This document shows, one piece after another, positions 8,078 through 17,356 of a stretch of DNA of 64,000 nucleotides; the stretch's first letter is position 1, and every line of letters begins with the position of its first letter. The notes beneath the pieces are model-generated. The model ran no database searches. It was not told where the DNA came from and saw only the letters and a program-made list of their open reading frames with translations. The stretch is taken from NCBI GenBank assembly GCA_041653935.1, contig JBAZEO010000001.1:992001-1056000 (forward strand). Direction: 5' to 3'. The DNA comes from JAYEHL01 sp041653935. Its GTDB lineage: Bacteria; Chloroflexota; Dehalococcoidia; E44-bin15. The position numbers were made by a program, and so were the translations under genes.

Positions 8078-8578
8078 ATGAAAGAGGCCGCCAAAATCAA
8101 CGAAATATTCAAAATATTAGAGGAAGATGCGCGCAAGACGCCGGAGCAGATCGCAACCATGACCGGCATACCCGTCGCCGCGGTCAAAAAGGCCATCAAG
8201 CAGGCCGAGGCCAGCCGCACCATCCTCAAATACAAGGCGGTGGTCAACTGGGACAGGCTGGGCGACGACCAGGTGCAGGCGCTGGTAGAGGTCAGGGTGA
8301 CCCCCCAGCGCGACGTCGGCTTCGACGCCATCGCCGAGCGCATCTACCGCTTCCCCGAGGCGCGCACTGTGTACCTGCTTTCCGGCACGTACGAGCTTCT
8401 GGTGCTGGCTACAGGGAAGACCATGCACGAGGTTGCAGCATTCACCTCCAACAAGCTGGCTACCATCGAGGGAGTGCAGGGCACAGTAACGCACTTCCTC
8501 CTCAAGCGCTACAAGGAAGACGGCGAGATTCTATCAGGCGATGAGCGCCGCAAGAAGCGCGAGCCATTCATGCTGTAG
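8078..8578 (+). CDS. Lrp/AsnC-family transcriptional regulator
   Basis: A 166-residue regulator starts at ATG 8078 behind GGAGG. It has an N-terminal winged helix (TPEQIATMTGIPVAAVKKAI, residues about 21-42) and a C-terminal RAM effector domain with the AxxSGxYxLLV-type strand (VYLLSGTYELLVLATG). The family senses amino acids and regulates their metabolism. It lies 29 bases upstream of an aminotransferase and almost certainly forms an operon with it, so a local or autoregulatory role in amino-acid turnover is likely. The extended basic C-terminus is a little longer than in classic Lrp. Confidence 0.88.
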   Translation: MKEAAKINEIFKILEEDARKTPEQIATMTGIPVAAVKKAIKQAEASRTILKYKAVVNWDRLGDDQVQALVEVRVTPQRDVGFDAIAERIYRFPEARTVYLLSGTYELLVLATGKTMHEVAAFTSNKLATIEGVQGTVTHFLLKRYKEDGEILSGDERRKKREPFML

Positions 8579-8607
8579 CCTGAAATTCGTGAAAATGCGA
8601 GACTGAA

Positions 8608-9777
8608 ATGGTAAAACGTGATCCTGTTTCTAAAAAAGTACGGGCGCTTTCGCCCTCAGGCATAAGAAAATACTTCGACATTATCGCCGGCATGGACGAT
8701 GTCATCTCACTGGGCGTGGGCGAGCCGGACTTCGTAACGCCGTGGCATATCTGTGAAGCCGGCATCTGGGCGCTGGAGAAAGGCGACACGGCCTATACCT
8801 CCAACTACGGGCTTATCGAACTGCGCGAGGAGATCGCCCGTTACATCGAGAATCGCTACGGCCTGACATACGACCCCAGGACGGAGATATTAGTCACGGT
8901 CGGCGTGAGCGAGGGGTTGGACCTGGCCATCCGCGCCATCACCGACCCGGGCGATGAGATCGTCATCCCGGAGCCGACATACGTGTCCTACAAGGCCTGC
9001 ACCTTGCTTGCCGGCGGCGTCGATGTGCCGATACCGTCCAGCGCCGATAAGAATTTCGAGATGCGCGCCAGCGAGATCGAGAAGCGCATCACGAAAAAGA
9101 CCAAGGCCATCCTGCTGGGCTATCCCAACAATCCCACCGGCGCCATCATGGAGCGCGATGAGCTTTCCAAGATTGCCAAGCTAGCGACAAAGAATGACCT
9201 TACGGTGATATCCGACGAGGTCTACGAGCGGCTGACCTACGGCACGGAGCACGCCTCCATCGTGCCCCTGCCCGGCATGCGCGACCGCTCGATACTGCTC
9301 GGCGGGTTCTCCAAGTCCTATGCCATGACCGGCTGGCGCATAGGATACGCCGCGGCCAATGTCGATATGATCGAATCAATGATGAAGATACACCAGTACA
9401 CCATGCTCTGCGCCTCGGTCATCGCCCAGCGTGCCGCCCTCGAGGCGCTGCGCAACGGCGAGCCCCAGGTGCAGGAGATGCTGGCTGACTACGACAAGCG
9501 CCGCCGCGTTATAGTGAAGGGGCTGAACCAGATAAGCCTCGACTGCTTTGAGCCGCGCGGCGCGTTCTACGCCTTCCCATCCATCAAGAAGACAGGAATG
9601 TCGTCCGACGAGTTTGCCGAGAAGCTGCTGCGGGAAAAGAAGGTGGTGGTGATCCCCGGCTCGGCCTTCGGCAAGTGCGGCGAGGGACACATACGCTGCT
9701 GCTATGCCACCTCTATGGACGAGATAGAGGAGGCGCTGGAGCGCATAGAGAGCTTTGTCAAGAAGCATCGTCCATGA
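8608..9777 (+). CDS. Class I/II PLP-dependent aminotransferase
   Basis: This 389-residue aspartate-aminotransferase-fold enzyme transfers amino groups between an amino acid and a 2-oxo acid in the cytoplasm. Visible features are the GVGEPDFVTP entry motif, YPNNPTGAIM, the ISDEVYERLTY segment, the PLP lysine in GGFSKSYAMTGWRIGY, and a C-terminal arginine in GHIRCCYATS that binds the substrate carboxylate. Length is normal for subgroup I-gamma. The Lrp-type regulator immediately upstream suggests its substrate also controls it. Exact specificity (Asp, aromatic or branched chain) cannot be settled here. Confidence 0.92.
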   Translation: MVKRDPVSKKVRALSPSGIRKYFDIIAGMDDVISLGVGEPDFVTPWHICEAGIWALEKGDTAYTSNYGLIELREEIARYIENRYGLTYDPRTEILVTVGVSEGLDLAIRAITDPGDEIVIPEPTYVSYKACTLLAGGVDVPIPSSADKNFEMRASEIEKRITKKTKAILLGYPNNPTGAIMERDELSKIAKLATKNDLTVISDEVYERLTYGTEHASIVPLPGMRDRSILLGGFSKSYAMTGWRIGYAAANVDMIESMMKIHQYTMLCASVIAQRAALEALRNGEPQVQEMLADYDKRRRVIVKGLNQISLDCFEPRGAFYAFPSIKKTGMSSDEFAEKLLREKKVVVIPGSAFGKCGEGHIRCCYATSMDEIEEALERIESFVKKHRP

Positions 9778-9792
9778 TATAGTGAGTGCCAG

Positions 9793-10269
9793 ATGGACAC
9801 ACAAACACTCATTTACATCGGAGCCGGCGTTGGCGGCATAGTTATAGGCATCGTTGCCACCCACTACATAGAAAAGATTCTCTTTAAGCGCGGGATGAAG
9901 AAGATGCAGTCCGCCTGGAGACACGAATCCAGGGTCAGAGGCCTGGAGCCGGCCAGGACATATCTCGACAAACTGACATTGCTTATCGGAGCGGCAGAGC
10001 AACAGGCTATCATAGCCCGCACCAGCAAGAAGGGCAGCGATGAGCTGAACCAGCTTATAGTGGATAACTTCCTCAAGGTGCAAGCGGCGGAGGCCGGCAC
10101 CGATTTCAGCGTGGGCGATCCCCTGCTGATAGAGTTACTGAAGACCCTGCACCTCGATAACAAGGAGCATGTTATCTTCATGAGCCCCAACCTGTGGTTC
10201 AGCCCCACGTTCAAGAACCGCGTCCGCGAGGCCTATAATCGGCTGGAAATCCTTTCGACGGAATTGTAG
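9793..10269 (+). CDS. Hypothetical single-pass membrane protein
   Basis: A 158-residue protein of no family I recognise. One N-terminal glycine-rich membrane segment (about residues 7-27, IGAGVGGIVIGIVATHYI) is followed by a mostly helical, charged cytosolic part. It starts 16 bases after the aminotransferase stop, so it is probably the third gene of that operon. It ends close to the convergent inositol-phosphatase gene. Confidence 0.7.
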   Translation: MDTQTLIYIGAGVGGIVIGIVATHYIEKILFKRGMKKMQSAWRHESRVRGLEPARTYLDKLTLLIGAAEQQAIIARTSKKGSDELNQLIVDNFLKVQAAEAGTDFSVGDPLLIELLKTLHLDNKEHVIFMSPNLWFSPTFKNRVREAYNRLEILSTEL

Positions 10270-10304
10270 GCAGGTCACCTGCTGATTGAGAAAATAGGAG
10301 CGAC

Positions 10305-11114
10305 TCATCTCCTCTTGGTGACCGTATGGAGGAAATCGTCCGCGATCTTCCTGTTGGATACGATGATATCCTTTTTGTTGAAGCTGGCTGGCTCCCCGTT
10401 GAGCTGCCGGGCTACCCCACCCGCCTCGCGCACCAGCAGTATGCCGCTGGCTATGTCCCAGGGATAGAGGCTCACATGGAAATAGAGATCGAGCCGGGCG
10501 CAGGCAGTATAAGCAATGCCCAAGGCCGCCGAGCCCATCAGCCGCGTGGTGGTCACGTTCGACCACAGGTTGGAATAAATCTCAATATATTTCCGGCTGT
10601 TATCGGGGTTATACCCCATATCGCATGAGATGAGCGCTTCCGTCAGCGAAGAGCGCTTGGTAACATAGATGGGCTCGCCGTTCAGATACGCGCCGCAACC
10701 CTTCTCCGCATGGAACAGCTCATCGCGCACCGGATCATAGGTGAGGCCCATGACCACGTCTTCACCATGCACCAGCGCTATGCACACGCAGAAGTGCGGG
10801 ATACCATAGGCATAATTGCGCGTTCCGTCCAGCGGATCGACAATCCATTTATAGGGTGCTCTGCCCTTGATCTCCTTCGACTCCTCGCTGATGATGCCGA
10901 AATCGGGATATTCCTTGCGTAACTGTTCCCTTATCGTCTTCTCCGCGAGGATATCGACATCGGTAACGATATTGTTCTTGCCCTCGCTCTTGTAGGATAT
11001 ATCCTTGCGCATGGAAAAGCGCGACATGATGATAGTCCCCGCATCCATAGCCGCCTGCCTGGCAACATCGAATGCATTTTGCCGGCTCTTCGATAACGGA
11101 AGTTCGCTCTTCAT
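10305..11114 (-). CDS. Inositol-monophosphatase family phosphatase (SuhB-like)
   Basis: This 269-residue Mg2+-dependent phosphatase has the family metal site: an EE pair in IISEESKE, the DPLDGTRNYAYGIPHF motif (residues about 93-108) and the C-terminal PWDIASGILLVREAGG. Members hydrolyse inositol 1-phosphate, fructose 1,6-bisphosphate or PAP, and SuhB also acts in rRNA antitermination; the sequence does not decide between these. It starts three bases after the trpS stop, so the two genes form one transcript. Confidence 0.9.
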   Translation of the reverse strand: MKSELPLSKSRQNAFDVARQAAMDAGTIIMSRFSMRKDISYKSEGKNNIVTDVDILAEKTIREQLRKEYPDFGIISEESKEIKGRAPYKWIVDPLDGTRNYAYGIPHFCVCIALVHGEDVVMGLTYDPVRDELFHAEKGCGAYLNGEPIYVTKRSSLTEALISCDMGYNPDNSRKYIEIYSNLWSNVTTTRLMGSAALGIAYTACARLDLYFHVSLYPWDIASGILLVREAGGVARQLNGEPASFNKKDIIVSNRKIADDFLHTVTKRR

Positions 11115-11117
11115 ATC

Positions 11118-12092
11118 CTACAGCAGCCCCATCCTCTCTTTAACCTCTCTCAGCGTCTCCACGGCTATGGCCCGTGCCCTGTCCGCGCCATCATTATACA
11201 CATTCACGACGTAATCCATATCCGCAGCCAACTGCTCGCGACGCTCGCGGAACGGCTGCAAGGCCGCGTTCACCGACTCCGCCAGCTGCACCTTGCAGTC
11301 CACGCAGCCGCGCTTGGCCACCACACACTCAGCAGCGATGGTCTCCACATCGCCCGGATTGAAGAAATGGTGCAGCTTCCAGATGTTGCATATCTCGGGG
11401 TTGCCGGGGTCCTCCCGGCGCTTGCGATTGGGATCGGTGTAGGCGCCCTTTATCTTCTTCAGCGTATCCTTGGGCGTAGCCGCCAGCTCGATGTCGTTAT
11501 TCAAGCTCTTGCTCATCTTGTTCACGCCGTCCAGCCCGATAATGAGCGGGGCAGTGGTCATCTTGGCCTGCGGCTCGGGGAAGGTAGGGCCATAAATCGT
11601 GTTGAAGCGCCGAACGATCTCGCGCGTGAGCTCGAGATGCGGCAGCTGGTCCTCGCCGACGGGCACGACGTTGGCCTTATACAGCAGGATGTCAGCGGCC
11701 ATGAGCACGGGGTAGCCGAGGAGGCCGTAGTTGATGTTATCCGGCTGCTTCCGCGCCTTCTCTTTGAACGTGGGCACGCGCGTGAGCCAGCCCATCGGCG
11801 TCGTCATGCCGAGGAACGTGTACAGCTCCGTCACCTCCGGCACGTGCGACTGGACAAACATTATGCTTTTCTTGGGATCGAGTCCCGCCGCCAGCCAGTC
11901 CAGCATCATCTCTTTTATGCTCTGCCGGAGCTTGGCGGGGTCGTTCATCGTTGTCAGCGCGTGGATATCTACGATGCAGTAGACGCATTCATATTCTTTC
12001 TGGAGCGCTACATAGTTCTGTATGGCCCCAAGGTAGTTGCCGATGTGCTGCCGGCCCGTGGGCCTGGCACCGGAAAAAACGCGGCCCTTCAT
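11118..12092 (-). CDS. trpS: Tryptophanyl-tRNA synthetase
   Basis: This 324-residue class Ic synthetase charges tRNA(Trp). It has the HIGH-like motif TGRQHIGNYLGAI near residue 12 and KMSKS (VNKMSKSLNNDIEL) near residue 193, with the usual GEDQLPHLELTREI segment between. It is the first gene of a two-gene operon with the inositol phosphatase. I saw no trp-related leader or T-box upstream in the 185-base gap. Confidence 0.97.
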   Translation of the reverse strand: MKGRVFSGARPTGRQHIGNYLGAIQNYVALQKEYECVYCIVDIHALTTMNDPAKLRQSIKEMMLDWLAAGLDPKKSIMFVQSHVPEVTELYTFLGMTTPMGWLTRVPTFKEKARKQPDNINYGLLGYPVLMAADILLYKANVVPVGEDQLPHLELTREIVRRFNTIYGPTFPEPQAKMTTAPLIIGLDGVNKMSKSLNNDIELAATPKDTLKKIKGAYTDPNRKRREDPGNPEICNIWKLHHFFNPGDVETIAAECVVAKRGCVDCKVQLAESVNAALQPFRERREQLAADMDYVVNVYNDGADRARAIAVETLREVKERMGLL

Positions 12093-12229
12093 CTCGCCTC
12101 CTTATGCTTGGGAAAGGATAACATAAACGAAGGGAGTGGGGCAAGGCGAGGAGGTGCAGGAGAACATCGCGATATGTACTCTCGACGATTAGCCCTCATC
12201 CTCACCCTATCGCCAAAGTAAATTGGGGC

Positions 12230-12262
12230 TTTACAAATCCTTTACTTATGCGATGATATAAT
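12230..12262 (+). promoter_or_regulatory. Direct-repeat operator plus extended -10 promoter of the two-component operon
   Basis: TTTAC at 12230-12234 and again at 12241-12245 are 11 bp apart. The extended -10 TGATATAAT ends at 12262, with TATAAT starting 27 bases after the first repeat. No proper -35 is present; the repeat occupies that place, as in PhoB-type activated promoters. The same arrangement recurs at 14121 and 14685. Confidence 0.7.
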
Positions 12263-12277
12263 CAGGGCGAGCAAGTT

Positions 12278-12940
12278 ATGCGGATATTAGTGGTTGAAGA
12301 CGAAAAGGACCTGACAGAGGCCATAGCCCTGGGTCTGCAGAAGCAGGGCTATGCCGCCGACATCGCTCTCGACGGCGAAGAAGCGCTGACGATCCTGGAA
12401 GTCAACGCCTACGACCTCATTGTACTGGACCTGAATCTGCCCAAAATCGACGGCGTGGAAGTCTGCCGCCGCGTCCGGGCATCGGGATCGTCTGTTGGCA
12501 TCCTTATGCTCACCGCGCGCACCGGCCTGGACGACCGCGTGCGCGGCCTGGACCAGGGAGCCGATGACTATCTGATGAAGCCGTTCCACTTCCCGGAGCT
12601 GCTGGCGCGAGTGCGCGCGATAATGCGTCGAGAGGGAAGCCCCAGGCCTGCCATCCTGCGCGTCGGGGAACTGGTACTGGATCCCAACGCCATACGGGCG
12701 CACTTCAGAGGTGTTGAGATAACGCTCACTGTCAAGGAATTTGCCATACTGGAATACCTGGCGCACAACGCCGGGCGCATCGTCAGCCAGGAGGAACTGC
12801 TGGAACACGTATGGAACGACGATGCAAATCAGTTCACACAGACGATCAAGGTGCACATTAATAATATTCGAAGGAAACTTAACGCGGCGGGGGCGGAAGA
12901 CTTGATAACGACAGTAAAGGGGAGGGGGTACATGCTATGA
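12278..12940 (+). CDS. OmpR/PhoB-family response regulator
   Basis: This 220-residue regulator has a receiver domain with acidic pocket (VVEDEKD), phospho-acceptor Asp51 in LIVLDLNLPK, Thr in MLTARTG, and Lys in DDYLMKPF. A C-terminal winged helix follows (SQEELLEHVW and TIKVHINNIRRKL, then TTVKGRGYML). It overlaps its kinase gene by four bases. Members bind direct repeats spaced 11 bp, and three such sites lie upstream of this gene, the next secreted protein and the ABC permease, so it probably controls all three units, including itself. Confidence 0.95.
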   Translation: MRILVVEDEKDLTEAIALGLQKQGYAADIALDGEEALTILEVNAYDLIVLDLNLPKIDGVEVCRRVRASGSSVGILMLTARTGLDDRVRGLDQGADDYLMKPFHFPELLARVRAIMRREGSPRPAILRVGELVLDPNAIRAHFRGVEITLTVKEFAILEYLAHNAGRIVSQEELLEHVWNDDANQFTQTIKVHINNIRRKLNAAGAEDLITTVKGRGYML

Positions 12941-14067
12941 GAATGCCCGCTTTTACCAAATCGATACACTTCAGGCTGACAATATGGTATTCGGCTATAC
13001 TGATCTCGCTTACAATACTCCTTATCATCGGACTTAACATTGGCGTGCGTCAGGCATCAATGGAACCTCCGATGATACTAGCTCAATTCAACCCCGGGCA
13101 AAATACCCCGAGGGAAATATTCGATATAGTGAGACACGATCAATTAGAGTTGCTGCGCAACTACTCCATAATCGGCATCTGCTGTCTTACCATTCTAGGC
13201 GGTGTTAGCATATATTTCCTCTCCAGAAAGATGTTAAAGCCGGTAGACCGCGTCTCCTCCCTAGCGGCACGTATCTCCAGCACCAACCTCAAAGAAAGGA
13301 TCAACCATCAAGGCCCGGATGACGAGATAAAGCGCCTGGCTGATACGTTCGATAGCATGTTAGGCCGGCTGGAGAGCGCCTTCGAATCGCAGAAGCAGTT
13401 CATCCAGGACGCCTCGCACGAGTTGAGGACGCCGATCGCCATCGCACAGACGAACATCGAAGTGATGGAGATGGATGACAGGGCGACGATCAAAGACTAT
13501 GAGCGCCTAAAGGACATCATTAAGATAAACCTGGAGCGCATGAGCACCCTGAGCGAAAAGCTGCTGTTGCTGTCGGAAAGCGAACAGAGTGTAAGCAACT
13601 GGGCCACTGTCGATCTGGCGCCGCTCCTGACCGAGATAACAGCGGAACTTAAAACAAGGTCCGACGAGAAAGGCGTCAAGATAGAACTGGCGTCGATCGA
13701 GAACAGTCTCCCGATTCTTGGTGACGCGTTCCGGCTGAAGCAGGCCTTCGTTAACCTTGTCGACAACGCCATCAAGTACAACAAGCCCGGCGGCGATATC
13801 AAAATCTCCGCTCGTACAGACGACATGCAAGTCGTTATCGAAATCAAGGATAACGGAATCGGGATATCCCAGGCGGACCAGCAGCGCATATTTGAACGTT
13901 TCTATCGCGTCGATAAGTCCAGATCCCGCGCTCAGGGCGGCAGCGGACTGGGCCTGGCCATAGTGAAGAAAATCGCAGAGGAGCATGGCGGCACGATCTC
14001 GGTCGAAAGCACGCTGGGAGAAGGAAGCACGTTCCGCATTACATTGCCGCAACGTAAGATAGACTGA
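12937..14067 (+). CDS. Sensor histidine kinase
   Basis: This 376-residue membrane kinase partners the upstream regulator (ATGA overlap). Two membrane segments (about residues 14-33 and 73-93) enclose a short extracytoplasmic loop of only about 40 residues. A HAMP linker, the HisKA box DASHELRTPIA with the phosphorylated His, and an ATPase domain with N, G1 and G2 boxes (NLVDNAIKY, IKDNGIGI, GGSGLGLAIVKKI) follow. The small sensor loop suggests detection of a membrane or envelope signal rather than a bulky ligand. The adjacent secreted protein and exporter fit an envelope-stress or antimicrobial-response role. Confidence 0.95.
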   Translation: MRMPAFTKSIHFRLTIWYSAILISLTILLIIGLNIGVRQASMEPPMILAQFNPGQNTPREIFDIVRHDQLELLRNYSIIGICCLTILGGVSIYFLSRKMLKPVDRVSSLAARISSTNLKERINHQGPDDEIKRLADTFDSMLGRLESAFESQKQFIQDASHELRTPIAIAQTNIEVMEMDDRATIKDYERLKDIIKINLERMSTLSEKLLLLSESEQSVSNWATVDLAPLLTEITAELKTRSDEKGVKIELASIENSLPILGDAFRLKQAFVNLVDNAIKYNKPGGDIKISARTDDMQVVIEIKDNGIGISQADQQRIFERFYRVDKSRSRAQGGSGLGLAIVKKIAEEHGGTISVESTLGEGSTFRITLPQRKID

Positions 14068-14088
14068 GTCACTATCGATTTTGATATA

Positions 14089-14110
14089 AAAAGGGGCTTC
14101 GGCCCCTTTT
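14089..14110 (+). terminator. Terminator after the histidine kinase gene
   Basis: AAAAGGGGC and GCCCCTTTT flank a TTCG tetraloop (14098-14101), followed by a CTTTTCTC tract. Confidence 0.9.
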
Positions 14111-14120
14111 CTTTTCTCTC

Positions 14121-14153
14121 TTTACCGTGTTTTTACCCGCCATATGCTAACCT
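14121..14153 (+). promoter_or_regulatory. Direct-repeat operator plus extended -10, second copy
   Basis: TTTACCGTG at 14121 and TTTACC at 14132 are 11 bp apart. TGCTAACCT (14145-14153) sits at exactly the same offset as in the copy at 12230. It drives the small secreted protein at 14183. Confidence 0.72.
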
Positions 14154-14182
14154 AGCCTCAAACAGAAAAGGAGGAAACGACC

Positions 14183-14608
14183 ATGAAAAAGCTACTTGTA
14201 TACGGACCAATCGCTATGGCGCTCATTGCCGCGTTAGCGGTAGGCATCCCCGCTGCAGTCTCGGCGGACACATCCGATGAGACAATAACAGAAACAACCA
14301 CAACAACCACTGATGAGCAGAGGCCGGGGCAGGAAATTATCTCGAGAGTTGCTGAGATACTCAATATCGATGAGGCTACAGTAACGGCTGCTTTCCAACA
14401 GGCAACTCAGGAAATGATGACCGAGAGACAGCAGGAACGGCTCCAGAACGCAATCGATAACGGCCTGATCACCGAGGAGGAAGCAGCGGAGATCCATGCG
14501 TGGTGGGACAGCCGCCCGGCGGCGATGGAGGGGATGGGCCCGCTTGGAGGCCAGGGGCAGGGACGGGGAATGGGGCCAGCCGATGATTATGCATTTTGCG
14601 CGCCTTAA
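14183..14608 (+). CDS. Small secreted protein with a short helical domain (DUF2680-like)
   Basis: A 141-residue protein starts at ATG 14183 behind AAAGGAGG. A Sec signal peptide (residues 1-28, ending AAVSA) is followed by a Thr/Glu-rich linker, a helical ISRVAEILNIDEATVTAAF segment, and a second repeat-like part RLQNAIDNGLITEEEAAEIH. The tail is Gly/Met/Gln rich (GGQGQGRGMGP). Such proteins are often found next to two-component systems and MacB-type exporters. The promoter carries the same direct repeat as the regulator operon, so it is a likely target of it. Its molecular role is not known. Confidence 0.75.
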   Translation: MKKLLVYGPIAMALIAALAVGIPAAVSADTSDETITETTTTTTDEQRPGQEIISRVAEILNIDEATVTAAFQQATQEMMTERQQERLQNAIDNGLITEEEAAEIHAWWDSRPAAMEGMGPLGGQGQGRGMGPADDYAFCAP

Positions 14609-14638
14609 CTAAAACCTATCAGGAAATCGCTGTCACTA

Positions 14639-14668
14639 AAAATAGGGGCTTCCAGCCCCTATTTTATT
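14639..14668 (+). terminator. Terminator after the small secreted protein
   Basis: AAAATAGGGGCT (14639-14650) pairs with AGCCCCTATTTT (14654-14665) around a 3-base loop. Confidence 0.9.
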
Positions 14669-14684
14669 TATCCAATCCTTACTC

Positions 14685-14717
14685 TTTACCGTGGTTTTAC
14701 CCGGCGCATGCTATCTT
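14685..14717 (+). promoter_or_regulatory. Direct-repeat operator plus extended -10, third copy
   Basis: TTTACCGTG at 14685 and TTTACC at 14696, again 11 bp apart, with TGCTATCTT (14709-14717) at the same offset as the other two copies. It drives the ABC permease gene. Confidence 0.73.
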
Positions 14718-14748
14718 AACCGAAGAATCTTAACTGGGAGAGGCATAA

Positions 14749-16161
14749 ATGCTAACTATGAAGAGGGCTTTCAAGAACATCTGGCGCCGTCGTTTCCGTA
14801 CGGCGCTGGTGGGCATAGTGCTGGCGCTGTGCGTAGCGATCTTCGCATCCACCCTCGCCAGCGTGGACGCCAGCAAAACAACTACCGCAGCCATGCTGGA
14901 GAACTATGAATCGGCTGCGCAGAATACCATCGAACAGACCGAGGCAGCTATGAACTCTATCCAGATCTCGGCCGGAGGATTCGGGGTATTCACATTCGGA
15001 GGGCCTGCTCCATCCGGGGGAGCGAGTACATTCGATACCGCCAGCCCTACAACTTCAGCGAACGAATCGATAAGCGCAGACACAGTCGATGCCATAGCGG
15101 CCATGGACGGCGTTGAGAGCATGTCCGGCTCGCTGACGCATACCGTGGGAGCAACCACAACAAACAGCAGCAGTAGCGGCGGCATGATGATGCGATTCGA
15201 TTATGACTATATGATAAACGGCATCACCATCGATACCTCATCCGACGGTAGCTTCAACAGCATGATGCCCGTGAACATAGTGGAAGGACGCAACCTGCAG
15301 GAGAGCGACGACAAGGTTGTCGTCATCGGGGCCGACCTTGAAGACTATTTCAACGCCGGAGTCGGCGATACGGTGACCATCGAGGGCACTGAATTCACGA
15401 TAGTGGGGATCTATGCCAGTGAATTTGAGGGCGGCGGCAGCCCGGATGTCGCCATCGGAGGGGCCGACGGTGGGCCCGGCGGGGGAAGCATAACGATAGA
15501 GAGAGAGGACAAAGACGTCTACATGAGCCTGGCTGCCGCACAGGAGCTGCTCGACATGCCAGGTGGGGTATCCCAACTGACGGTATATGCCACAAATTCA
15601 TCCGCGGTCGACGACCTTGTAACCACGATACAATCGGCATACCCGGATCTCATGGTCTTCGCCTATAAGGACATGCAGGCGCAGTTCGGCAGCTTCATCG
15701 AGCAGCAGCAGCAGAGCATCATCGACAGCACGGAGGGCAACCTCTCCAGCATCGAGAGCCTGGGGCTTGAGATCACCATCGTCTCCGCCATCGTCGGCGT
15801 GCTGCTCATCTTCGGTCTTATGTTCTACACCGTGCGCGAACGTGTCAAGGAAATAGGCACGCTCAAGGCCATCGGATTCTCCAACGGAGAGGTTATGAAA
15901 CAGTTCATGTACGAGGGGATGTACGTGGGCCTCATCGGCGGCATCGTCGGCTTAGCGCTGGCCGCCGCAGCATCATCGGGATTAAGCTCCTGGCTCATCG
16001 ATCCATCGGAGACTCTGGGAGAATCCGTGTCGGTGCACATCACTGCCCTAGCTATAATCCTTGGGCTCGTAGTAGCCGTACTGGCCGGAGCGCTGGGCAG
16101 CCTGTACCCGGCATGGCGAGCCTCGCGCGTGAGCCCGATGGAATCCTTGAGACGCGAATAG
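14749..16161 (+). CDS. MacB-type ABC transporter permease (MacB_PCD/FtsX)
   Basis: This 470-residue permease starts at ATG 14749 behind GGGAGAGG. It has an N-terminal membrane segment (about residues 20-40), a large extracytoplasmic core domain rich in Gly/Ser (about 45-330), and a C-terminal FtsX domain with three membrane helices. The topology is the MacB-like mechanotransmission type, which exports peptides, lipids or antibiotics using force across the membrane rather than a channel. The core contains EGRNLQESDDKVVVIG, a family signature. Its ATPase lies downstream beyond a repeat element. The operator upstream links it to the two-component system. Confidence 0.9.
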   Translation: MLTMKRAFKNIWRRRFRTALVGIVLALCVAIFASTLASVDASKTTTAAMLENYESAAQNTIEQTEAAMNSIQISAGGFGVFTFGGPAPSGGASTFDTASPTTSANESISADTVDAIAAMDGVESMSGSLTHTVGATTTNSSSSGGMMMRFDYDYMINGITIDTSSDGSFNSMMPVNIVEGRNLQESDDKVVVIGADLEDYFNAGVGDTVTIEGTEFTIVGIYASEFEGGGSPDVAIGGADGGPGGGSITIEREDKDVYMSLAAAQELLDMPGGVSQLTVYATNSSAVDDLVTTIQSAYPDLMVFAYKDMQAQFGSFIEQQQQSIIDSTEGNLSSIESLGLEITIVSAIVGVLLIFGLMFYTVRERVKEIGTLKAIGFSNGEVMKQFMYEGMYVGLIGGIVGLALAAAASSGLSSWLIDPSETLGESVSVHITALAIILGLVVAVLAGALGSLYPAWRASRVSPMESLRRE

Positions 16162-16205
16162 AGCTCCTCGCCCTAGCCCTCTCCCCTACGGAGGGAGAGG
16201 ACACC

Positions 16206-16303
16206 AAAAAAGAGAGGCGCAGGAGAAATTATCCTGCCGGGGGTTTGTGGGTGTCCCCCTTCTTTCTAAGTCCCCCAAGAGTGGGGGATAACAGGGGGTT
16301 GAT
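16206..16303 (+). repeat. Palindromic repeat family (copy R1)
   Basis: This spacer copy reads GAGGCGCAGGAG...ATCCTGCCGG, then GGGTGTCCCCC, then AGTCCCCCAAGAGTGGGGGAT, and ends CAGGGGGTTGAT. It lies between the ABC permease and ATPase genes of one operon. See copies at 33660, 35691, 47260, 50912, 53700 and 57982. Confidence 0.8.
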
Positions 16304-16345
16304 TAGCGCAGACCCGCTGAACCAAAATAACAGGAGGATTAACAA

Positions 16346-17128
<783 letters not shown>

Positions 17129-17201
17129 ACACATCTTCATGGAATCGATATAACTGACCATCTGTCGACAATTTGAGAGCCCGACTCGATAACAGGACCT
17201 G

Positions 17202-17230
17202 AGCGAGGCCCACCAAAAGGCCTCGCTTTT
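17202..17230 (+). terminator. Terminator after the ABC transporter
   Basis: AGCGAGGCC (17202-17210) pairs with GGCCTCGCT (17219-17227), followed by TTT. Confidence 0.85.
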
Positions 17231-17247
17231 GACTATCTAAAGACTTA

Positions 17248-17276
17248 TTGACAATCATCATCCCTGATATTATATT
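17248..17276 (+). promoter_or_regulatory. Promoter of the first large OYE gene
   Basis: A perfect TTGACA (17248-17253), a 17-bp spacer, then TATATT (17271-17276). Confidence 0.75.
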
Positions 17277-17356
17277 TACCTAACCTGAGGACACAATCGC
17301 ATCCTGGAGAACCGTCCAACGCATCTTTTCACGACACATAACATCGAGGAGGAGTA

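Noticed and set aside
11367..12221. 284-codon plus-strand frame opposite trpS
   Set aside because: trpS carries HIGH and KMSKS motifs on the other strand; the antisense frame is a by-product of GC-rich codons.
17202..17276. Single regulatory element spanning the terminator and promoter before the OYE gene
   Set aside because: They read more simply as a terminator for the ABC unit followed by an independent TTGACA-17-TATATT promoter.
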